NCBI GenBank assembly: GCA_026874595.1
Contig: CM049314.1
Location: 64,082,800-64,146,799 of the forward strand
Reading direction: 5' to 3'
DNA from: Sipunculus nudus
Lineage: Eukaryota; Annelida; Sipuncula; Golfingiida; Sipunculidae
Length of the DNA: 64,000 nt
The notes under the pieces are model-generated. The model was given only the letters and a program-made list of their open reading frames with translations, was not told where the DNA came from and did no database searches. This document shows, one piece after another, positions 48,001-60,000 of the stretch. The translations under genes and the position numbers were made by a program. Position 1 is the stretch's first letter; every line of letters begins with the position of its first letter.

Positions 48001-51000
48001 GCCTGTGTGGTATTCCTTTTGAGACTGACAGGTATCGAGCAAGCTGTGGGATTAGTTTCTGATAGCTCAACAACCATACATTTTGCCTCAGACCATCATT
48101 CACTATGTTTTAACCAGACATATATGATAAGAATTTATGGCAATGTAGAAAGTTTAAACAAAATTGGCATATAGGTTCTGCAACAATTTTACTAGAAGTT
48201 GTGAATTAAGGCCATGATGTCGCAGGTCATGCTTGGCAGCTGAGCGTCATGACCCATGGGTCACTTGTTTCCATTATGCTAGAGTATTTGCATGGGTGAA
48301 TATCCAAACAAAATTATGATAATTCCTGATTTTTCCTACCATAATTTCAACACCAGATTCTTATACTTAATTTGCAAACAATAGACTGAGAAAGTTTTGT
48401 TGACGTAAATGAAGCTGAATTTCTGCATAGGGTCTGGAAATGGTTGGCATGGCATATTATTTTAAGTATTTTCATGATTTTACTTGTCTGAAAAAAATAT
48501 TTGATGAGCTCTTTAAAGAGCCCACCCACAAGAGGGTTGCACTCGCAACACAAATATTGCCTATTGTTTTGCACTCACAACATGTGAAAGGTCCATGGGG
48601 ACATCACAACTATTTGACCTAATTGTAAGAAAGTTTTAAACCAGCTTGGTTATGCGTGGTCTAAAATGTCTGTTTTGTCCTACACGACTTGTTGTTGTTT
48701 TCCCAAGCACATACTAACCCAGTTTGAAAATGACGAAATAGCCGTTCAAAATGGCGAAGTTTATGGTAAATGCTGATTATCCTGTCTTACATCCTGTTTG
48801 GTTTTTAGCATAAAAGTTTCATAGTCATGACAAATATGTCAGATACATGGTTTTCTAGCGGAGTTAAATATAATAAGACACCTTTGATAGGTATGTTTAA
48901 TTCTCAGGAATGATCTTTTAATTGAAATACCTCAGAGAATAATAATAATTACCCGTAAATGGTAGTTAATAATTACTGAGATTTCTGAACAGAAATGTAA
49001 AATATTTAAAATCAGAATTTAGGATCTATGCAAACATAGATTGAACAGAAAATCAGCATTGTTTATACTGACCTTGATAAATCTGAATTTGATTCTTCTT
49101 CTTGCAAAATAGCATTAGCTGCCATGCTCCGAGAAGATTTGTTTTTGTCCTTTTTCTTGTGTTTCTTCTTCTTTTTGCTTTTCTTCGATTTGACCTTCTT
49201 CCTATGGGGTGACCTTGACAAAGACCGACTTTTGCTATGTGATCTTTCCTTGAGCTTTAAATCAGGTTCATATGACTTTCCCCTAGCAGGTGACTTTGAC
49301 ACTGACCTACTTTTTGACCTTTTGCTTTGGCTTGGACTCTTTGACCCAGATCTGTTATTTTGTGAATCAGAATGTCTTGCTCTTCTGTCAGATCTATAAG
49401 GTGATCTTGACCTATATCTACTTGACCTTGGTGACCTAGACCTGTTTCTACTTTTCCTTGGTGATCTTGACCTTGATCTGTTTCTGCTTGACCTAGGTGA
49501 TCTTGCCCTATTTCTATTAGATCTAGATCTTGGTGACCTTGACCTTCTAGAATATCTAGAAGTCCTTGACCTTGATCTGCTCCTATGTCTTCTGTTTCCT
49601 GAATGTCTTTCTGATCTGTCTCTTTGGAAACGGTTTTCATATCGTTCACTTCCAGTTATTTCATTATCCCTGTCGGCTTCCCAGAATTCATTCCCCGGAT
49701 TTCTGAACACATGAAGGAAATTACAGTTCTTTCCTTTAGGGCATCTTCCTTTATGGAACAGACCTACAACAGACAATAATATCACACTTTTACTACAGCT
49801 GTTCGTACGAATAATTGCCACTGCAGGCCTGCCAAAGGTGAATGACTGAAAAAAAGAACTGGTAGGTGCTCTGGTATTAATGAAGCCTTCTTTGAAATAA
49901 ATGAGTGATAAGAGAGTTAAATTTGTGGCAATTCCCCATATTTAAATCACAGATTGAATAAAGATGTGCTTCGCATACTAAGTATGTGTGTATATATCAC
50001 TCCAAAAAGACAGAAATTTACATTGCATATCCCCGTGCATGAAGATAAGGGCATTTTACACACCATGTGAGTTATGCTGGACTTCGTGAAATGTCCCATT
50101 CTTGTTCTAATTGGACTGTTAAAGCATGAGAAAAATAGTATGTATCAGACTAAAAAAAAATGCTGCTAAAAATAAAAAGTGTCATTTTTAGTAAATCTTC
50201 AAAAAAAAGAGTGACTCATTTTCAAGAGTGATTTGGCAGGCCTACTTATATTCAGCCAATGTGTTAATGAATTTTTAAGTGTTTGAATATTGTACTATAA
50301 TTTGAGCATTTGGATTTGGTTTCAAAAGAGTTCTTCTTCTCTAACTTTGCTAATACACTTTCCCTTGCCACCAATCCGGCTATAATTTGAGCATTTGGGT
50401 GTGGTCCAAAAATATGTTATTCTGGTCTAAACTTTTGAGAATACACATACCTTTGCCACTTAATTAACTCTCTCACCTGGACACAGGACTCTTTACAGAG
50501 TTTTTCCAAGTATCATCCATAAATCCTTATCGAACCCTGACAGGTTTATATCTGCCAGTTTCTCAAAATGGCACATGGGACTGCCATTTTGCATATAAAA
50601 GCTAAAACCCAGATGTCACAGGTTGCATGTCAAGTTATGGGTGGACCAAAAAGTATATTTAAAGTACTGATCAAAACCTAGGAATAGGACTTAGTGTTAT
50701 AAAATTGCCTTTTAAGGAGAGCAGGGGTCACAGTGTAATCATACAGGTGAGAACAGGTGCGCATATTTTAAGCTAGACCAAGTTGTGGCTCTGTAGTTAA
50801 CACAGAGCCACAGGTCACTGCCTTCATTAATCTAGCAGACTGAACTCATGCATCTTGTAGATGATGCACTTAGTTTGAGTACATTTGATCCTGAGTGATG
50901 TGCCTGTCCTGGTGAACCGGGGTGATTGTTTCAGCATCTGGTGTGCATGTGTAACAGCATCACTGCAAACTTCCAGGCCCAACCTGCTGAAATGTAATAC

Positions 51001-54000
51001 ATGCACCTGGTGGGCTGAAACAATCCAGTGTGCAACCCTGGTAACAACCCTATGTTTGACAATGGTCTGGTTACAAGGACACTCAGAGCGTTGATGATGT
51101 AACACATTCACACTGCTGCCTAGGCAATAACACTGGCTCACCAGGACAGGCACCCACATTACAGGATCAGATGTACCCAAGACAAGTGCTGCGTTTTGTC
51201 TGCTAGATAAAAGAAGTACTGGCCTGTGTTTACTTCAGAGCCACAGGCGGGTCTAGTTTAAAGCTGGATGGACAATGAGATACCATGTTCGCATTGGTCT
51301 GATTACAATTCTTTTCTCTGTGCACACCCTGCTATACAAAGCAATGGTAACCTGAAAAGGGATCTGGGATCGGGAATAATGGAGTATATAATTGCTGCAC
51401 AAAGTGCATAACTGATGCCCTGACCAAAGCTATACATTTGGTTATGACCAAATTATGCTTTGGAGTCCAGTTTAAGTTGAATTGGTGTTCATTCCCTGAC
51501 TGAGCCAAGATCAGATATGGTCTTGCATTATACTGCGATCACATATAAGAACCTCATGAAACATCCTTGTACCCACACCAATGCATATATCAATTATGCC
51601 TAGGAACATGTTTAAGTGTCACTAGAAAGTTCAAATGGTATGGTAAGACATACTATAATGACTATAAAATTCCAACCAGTTTCTATCGGTAACCGAACAA
51701 ACATCTCATTAGTTTGCTTAATGAGCTGAAGACTTTATAACTTTAATGCCTCAGATCTAATTAATCTATACTTATGAAATTTTATAAATCACTTTATTTT
51801 TTAGCAGTATTAAGGAGAGGGTTGGTTTGAATAAATGAATATTTATAATATACCACATATTGCTGGTTTCCATTTTGTGACTGCAGTAAATTCACACTGA
51901 AGTCGTCTTCCTCCATAGAATCGACCATTAAACTTCATAAAGGCTGCAACGGCATCTTCCTCCCTATAACGATAAAATAGTCAGTTGTAAAAACAGGTAA
52001 ACTGCTCTCACATTCGTGGCACTCAAACCAGTCGGAATGATATACAATGCTCATACGTGTACTAGCACTACTTACCATTTGTATCTGTTATCTAGCTATA
52101 GGAATTTAATGCAAGTATTTTTGTCCTGACTGCTCAAAGAAAGGTTTTGGTCAACAGTAATACATTTTTTTTTAGGTTTGGATAGCCAAATTTGACAAAG
52201 AATTCTCATTTTAATTATTATAAATACTTTATGATATAATAGGTAAGTATAATTACTTATATTATACCACATAATATGACATTCTGAACTGCAATTTTAA
52301 CAATTTTGGAAATAAACAGCCTGATAACCTTATTCAACTTATAACTCATTGACAAGAAACCCTGACCTCATTTATGGATTATGTACATTGTCGATGGCTG
52401 AAGAAAAGTTACAACATTGGAAAGTTTTCAAATACAGTGAATTAGATAAATTTAAAGAAATTTCTAGAAACACCGACTTTTAATGAGGTGGAGAACTTTA
52501 AACATAATCTATCTGTTGTTTATTTTAATAAGCTGAATCAACTTTAAAAATTACAAATATACAAATTGAAATATTTGGCAATGAATACTACTCTTACAAA
52601 GCCTAGTATTACTGACCATAAAGTAAACAAAGCAAAAACTATCTCACCTTGCATACTGTACATAGACATTTCCTCGCAAGTGTGGTTCAAAGTTACAGCT
52701 GACCTTGAACTGTATGACCTTGCCACTTTCCTTAAACTCTGGCAACACATCATTGTAAAATTCCTTAAAATGTTCATAAGTCTCTTTGTCATCATATTCC
52801 AAGTTCACATCTGAAAAGCACAAAGTAAATAGCTGATATACAATATGTTTTTTCAAAGAATTATGTAACTCTTAAGATTAGTGAAAAATTATCGAAAAGG
52901 AGGCATATGTATTATCACCTGCAAACATAATATACTGGTGGCTTCATCTTAAATTTTCACTGTTGTTTTTCTTCAGTGTTCTTCTTTTCGAGGGTACCAT
53001 TCTTATCATTTCTCATTATACAGAAACCTACATAAGTACATCAGCGTACAAACTATTTTGATGTGGTCAGAATAAGAAAAGACAGTTCCACAATTGTTTA
53101 GTTCAATATAGAAGATGGGATATATATATATACACACACACACACATATTTACTAATGCACGAATGCTGTACTTGAGATGTAAATGACACTATTTGAATG
53201 AATGACTGGTCATATGTATTTTTGACTGAGCACCTTATTTACCAAGGTATCATTTTTGCAGCAATGTCCCTTTTGCTTGTGTCATGAATCTGAAACCTTT
53301 CTGTGCATATAGCCAAAAAGAGTATGTACATTGTTGAACACTGTGTGCCTATTTTGTGCAGACAGAGTGTAGATCTAATGACTGATCTTCTAAGTAAAAA
53401 AAAGACATGCAGTCTCGAGTTGTAATATTGATATGGAGGAATCAAACAGGTGAGTGATCTTTAATGAAACTGACAGACATGATGCATTTTAAGCAGTTGT
53501 CACTAAATTTTAATAATTATTTGTAAAGAGGAGGGGTTCAAATTCAGACAAGGAAGAGTTGGGATAAATTTTGAAGACTATCTCTTCTTAGATGCATATG
53601 TTAGATTTTAAGATTTACTTGAATTTTACTTATCCACCTTTTTTTTGCAGGATTTCAATGAAATCTTGTTTAAAAAATTTGCTTTGAGGCAATCAAATGC
53701 TTTTCAAATTTGAACATCTGGATTTATGGATGAATATTGGTGTTCTGTCCCTGAATGTTCCTGTTATCCCTGGTGTTATCTGTTATTGTTATCCTTAAAT
53801 AGTCAGTTATCCTCACCTCCATCTTCATTATCCTCCTGCAGACCCTGCAGGAGTCTGAAGTGATGATACATCCCCGGGAATAACAACGTGCAGCTGGACT
53901 CTGGGTGGTTGTGGGCTCGAGAACACCTAGATCATAATCATATATTGTGATATTAGTTGGGCTGTATCAATATACCGATACATATCAATACGCAACATAC

Positions 54001-57000
54001 GCTTACTGATACTCTATATGCATGCTGTATCGTCCTATTGATGAAACCTCAAAACTGCTCACAAATGAAACAAGTCATGCAACCCTTAACTTTAACCCAA
54101 GTTATTTTTATAGTTTACACTGCTTTATATTCATTATGTTAACCTTTTAAGAATTAAATAATATAACTTATTATTGTTTGAGCACCTGGATGAGGAATAT
54201 ACCGGTATATACAGTTCTTGGTGCATCCATGACAGACTGTGTGAGTTTTGTGAACCATAATAGGCTAATGCTGCGTTCGTTACCGCTCGTACAGATGGTA
54301 TGTAGCAGATGGCATATGACTTGCAAATGTTCAATACCCAACAAAAGACCCACTGACCGGATGTCTAGGTTGTGATAGTAACCAAAGAGAAACTGTTTAA
54401 TAAAATATGTTTCGTGTTACATTTGTTCAACTTTGTCATTTAAAGCTTTTATGTAAACAAGGGACCCATGAGTCACGGTGCTCAGCTGATCATGATTGTA
54501 CTATAAATGTTTCTCCACTGTGATACTATATCGAGTCGATAAAGCTTATGAATATCATGGACATGTTAGGCTATTATAAAGGAATGTAATGTAATATGTG
54601 AGTAAATGATAAATGAAATTACCTGACTGATGGATTAATAGAGTCAAATATAGTGGTTTATTTTTTATTTATTTAGGAGGGGTTGAAAATTGTGATGTAT
54701 TTGAGCAAATATGAATGCAATGACAGCAGTAATAAGCAGTAGTAGAATGATGATAAGGCTATTTGTTGAAGGATCTAAAGTGTATGGTAGTCTGCAAGCT
54801 TTCAAATTGACAGATATGATGTTATGATTAACTATGCTGATGAAGTGATTTATGAATTTGTGACTGTATGACATCATATCTCTTTAGCCTTGACAAGGTA
54901 CATTATTGTGATGCCCACTATGTCTACATATTACACAATATAGACATAATTTCTAGCATATACATAGGTAGCTATGGACGTATAGTTATACAAAATATTA
55001 GAGTATGAATATATCTGATTCATCTTGTTCTTGCTTACTGAGGCTGACTTTGTGATGGGGTTCGGAGAAGGGAAAAGTGAGGGCAGCATGAAGGTGGATG
55101 TAGAAATATTCTATTGTAATATTTTTTATTTATATAAGAATATGAAAAGCTAAGAGGAAAGGGGCGCCCTCCTACTTCGTTATAGTAAAGTTCTAAATAT
55201 ATGATTGCAAACTAATACTCTGACAAGACTGTCATGAAGAAAAACAGTAAAATTTTGAGATACTGTGATGCATATGAAAATTTACAGATGGACAGGCAAG
55301 TGGACAGAATGGACTAATACCTTTATTTCACTTTCAAGGGAATAATGCATTTAAGTTTATATATAATCCTATTTTTTTAAGCATATCCACTTTTTCCATT
55401 AAGAAGTTTTTATCTGAATCATTTTTTTATTTACAGGTTTTATAAATTTTTAATAAAAAACCCTGAAAATATAAGTTAAAATATTAGATTTGTTGCAAAA
55501 GTTGCAATCATTATATATACAGAGTAAAAAACTGAAACTATAAGTTAAAATATTAGAATCGTTGCAAAAGTTGCAATCATCATATATCCAGAGTGTAGCT
55601 CATATTGGGTCATATTATGCATACACATATATTTTATTATTTTTAAATCATAAATGTTTAAACTGAATTTAAAAGAAAATAATGCCACAACATGGCATCT
55701 ACAAGAATATTCTTTGAATCACTATTAAAAAGTTTTGCACATTGGCGTTTTCAGTACATGCTTAATTTTATCCACCAAAATAAAATAAAAGTAAATTTGA
55801 TAAAATAAAACATCTTTTCAAATAAAGTATACACACTGTTGGTTGAATGGGGGACAAACAATATCATTGTGCTAATCACTATCCCAGTTTTAATTTATTA
55901 CTGGAATTAATAGTCAATTTCACACCTGGTGAAGTTTTTACTCTTCTGAAGTAAGGAATTACTTATCTGATGAACATCCACACTTTCATAACAATACACC
56001 ACTTTGTGGACACAATTAAATGTACACTTTAATCATTGTAACCCTGGTGGTACAATACAAAATCTAAAATGTAGCATAGCCTAGAATAAGAATGAATCAA
56101 ATACAGAAAATAATAACATTCATCTAGTTTATGCACCATCTGGGGGGGGGGGGGGAGTGCAGGGCAGAGGGGAAGCCTGCTGGTAGTGGCAAGGCTGACC
56201 CAAGGCAAGCTGCCTGGGGTGGGTTACATAATGCAAGTGAAGGCTGTACTACTAGGTGGGCTAGATGTAAACAACACTTGACATGGTGTATGAAAACATG
56301 AATAAAAGCTATTCTTTCCAATCAATTTCTTTGAAATTTCAGATTTTAAAAGATTAAATCCTTATGTATATATGCTGTTAAAATTAAATCAACAGTGCCA
56401 AAGTTGGACAAAATTTAAGGTATTGATTTTTTATTTATGCTAATAACTTGAAAAATTTGCAAAATTCAAATCTAATTTTGGGTAAACAATTGAATCTTGA
56501 TTAAATAAAGTTATATTCCTGAAAAAAAGCCTCTAGGTTCAGCAATTCTCATGTTAGGTGAGTAAATATATTTCCTGATTTTTTAAAAAATTGCATTATG
56601 TTTTGGCCCATAACTTCAAAATAATAACCAATACTGACCTAATTTTTGGTATGTTCATAGAAAATGTATGAAAGAATGTGAATACTAAATAGGATCAAAA
56701 ACAGATCAGTGGTTTTGATATTAGGCAGCCTTGAAGTGTTACAATGGCTTTTTTTATGGAAAACAGAGTTTTTTTTCCTTAATATCTCGAAGGAACGAAG
56801 TCCTAATGACCCAATTACCGGTATGGTAGGAGATTTTGGGGACATCTAAAATTATGCCAACAGCCTGGGGAGCATAGAGATGTGCACTGAATGACCTACA
56901 GTCATCAAAGTGGACTGCTTGACAATGTAAGGGAATACAACAAGAGCCTCCAAAAAAAAAAATAACTAGCCTAATTTTGCAGCTTTTATTTCAAATTTCA

Positions 57001-60000
57001 GATTTAAACAGATTCAATCCTGATGTATACATGCTGTGAAAATTAAATCCACAGTACTTACAGGAAAAAAATGTGCCGTGGCCAAAGTTGGGCAAAATTT
57101 AAGGTACAAATTTTATATTTTTACCAATATTTAAAAAAATTTAACAGATTTTGATCTAAATTTTGGTATACAATTAAATTTTGATTAATTAAAGTTGTAT
57201 TACTGGAAAAAAGTCCCTACCTTTAACACTTTTGGTCTTAAGTGACCAAATATCTTCCTTATTTTTTTACAAGGTCCATTATGTTTGGGCCCATAACTTT
57301 TTTTAATTATATAATACTGACTTAATATCTGGCATGTACATAGGAACTATATAGAGGAATATTTATGGTAAATATGAAGAAAACCAGATGAGTGGTTTTG
57401 ATATTAGGCAGTCCTGAAGTGTGAAAATAGATTTCTAATAAAAAATTGTGGTTTTTCCGTAATATCTCGAAGGAACGAAGTCCTATTCACCCAATTTTTG
57501 GCATGGTAGGAGATTTTGGGGACATCTAACTGTATGCCGAATTTCAGATTCGTAGGTCCAACGGTGTCGAAACGTGCCAGTCTTACGGACGGACATCCGG
57601 ACGGCACGACAGACGGACGGACGACGGACAATGGACCACGACTATAGCTCAGATGACTTATAGTCAGCTGAGCTAACCAGTCAAATATTGCCATTATTGG
57701 TGTCGTTATTAACATCTCGAAATGCAGTGAATAAAGGTGAAGGTCACTAAGTAGAACAGATCCTTGCTCTGCCAAATCCCAGTTTCCCAGTGGTTCGTTC
57801 CACTTGGATCACGTGTCGAACGGGATTTCCCACTGGGAAACTCGCACGTACCATATGTTCCAGAGGTAACGAACGCAGCATAATATTACAGTCTTTTTAT
57901 TTGTTCAAGCAACACTTTATCCAAAGATCATTTTATCAGAAATGAGACACAACAATAAGTAAAGTGTATCCTCAATATGTATCAGGTATCGCTGAAGATA
58001 TTAGCATATACAAACACATTCATTTATTATCATCATCTTCTGACAAAATGGCTCATTGTCAAATACATAATGTCGATAGGTATAAAAGGCTATGGACCCC
58101 TGTTGTCAAAATTTTCACTGTTTCAGCTAACTCCAGTTTGATCATTTTAGGATGTCTATCACAAAAATTTGAATGATTACCAATATACTATAAAGTTCAT
58201 ATTACTTGCACTAATGGATGCCTTACCTAACTGGGTGACTCTATCATAACTGATTTGTAAAGTCTATATCAGATGTGTAGGTAACATCTTAAACACAAAT
58301 TAACCTTCTCATATTTAATTCATTAAGTATCTGCTTCATATGGTTACATTATATCATATCATATGTACAAATGAACATATTATTTATACATATCATATAT
58401 TGATCTTCTCACTGTATTTCCATTACTGAAAGTAACAAGTGGTCCATGGGTCATGACACTCAGCTGTACATCTTGCATGAAATTTCTGTATGCAAATTAA
58501 GTAACACATGTCACATGACAAACCAATGATTCTTTCACATTGTAGAATGGCTCTCCTCATACAGAATAGTAAAGTTTTAGTTTGAGCTGAACAGATATAA
58601 ATCCTACCAACCTTTCTGCAAACCTGCATGCCCCAACTTTGGCAAAGAACGGACACATGACAGGCTCTCTTTCACTTCCGTAAGCTGGTGGTGCAATAGG
58701 GTTATGCCAGGATCCTTCTCCATCCTGTATAAATATAGCATCTCATATGTAACATCATCCATTGATAGTTTTGTCCCAAATCTATATAGAATTATATTTG
58801 AAAGGAACAATAACCATTTTATAACAACTTCAGTTTTAACTGATTTATGGAGATAATCATTTACTAAATCAGGTAATCTGACTATATTTTAGCAGGAAAC
58901 CAAGGCAATACCTTATAATGAATTTGAGTAAACAATTTAATATATAAGAAAAATCATTTTTTTTAAACATGTTGACTGAAAATAGAGAATCAAGAAACCC
59001 TTTGGTCATTGTGGGCTGAATGTTGGTTCCAGAATTAATACGGTACCAAGTTCATGACGTGGTATCAAGAAAATGATAAATTAAGAAAATTACAATTCTC
59101 TAATGCAAACAAGTGACCCATGGGTCATGACGCTCAGCTGACTGGGAAGAGATTCGCAAAAGGAAATTTTATCATTAGAATGGTAGTATATACCCATTCA
59201 ACTGAAGCATCAAACAGATTAACCAACAGGCCAAGATTTAGTCTGTATTTATATATCTCAAAAATAGAGAAAAATGTGTAAACTTTTAAAACTAGAATAC
59301 GGGTAACCGACAAGTGACTACATGTATCTGCCAAAATCGGATAGTGAGGCATGGATTGAGTGGCAAGGGGAAATAGAGTGAGGTATGTTGCATATTAGCA
59401 TGGATGTCTGCAGCCTAAATGTGTGTGTAGGTTGTGCCACCTACCACAAATCCAGAAAGCTGTCCAAGTTGTATACACCTGCAAAATTTTAGGCAGAAAA
59501 GTCAAACCACTACATGTATATGAGCGATTTTTGCCCATGGCAGACAAACAGACAAACACTGTGCAAAAATCTTTGCAGGTAACCCCTCCAGTTTTGTGTA
59601 TGATAAAGACCTATGTGAGATCTAAACACATGCACAATTTTGGCCCAATCGGTCAAATGGTTCCTGAGATATGAGCTTGGATGTGTGCAGCGTTAACTAG
59701 AATGTAGGTGGCGCCACCTGTCATAAAATCAAGAAAGCTGTCCACGATGTATAAACCTGCAAAATTTTAGGCAGTTATGTCGAACCACTTCAGAAAAATG
59801 AGTGATTTTAGGCCATGGCAGACTAACAGACAGACGCTGTGCAAACATTGTTACAGGTGGCGCCACCATTTTTTGTGTATGTTACAGAGCTATCAGAGGG
59901 CTACATTTGTATAAATTTTATTTCCTGATCGGTCAAACGGTTCCCAAGATACAAGCTTGGATGTCATCAGCGTGAACGTGAACGTAGGTGGCGCCACCTG

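Noticed and set aside
49124-49399. Plus-strand ORF with a hydrophobic Phe/Leu-rich start
   Set aside because: It is the exact antisense of the Lys-rich and RS-rich end of the ZRSR2 exon; AAG/AAA codons read backwards as Phe/Leu.
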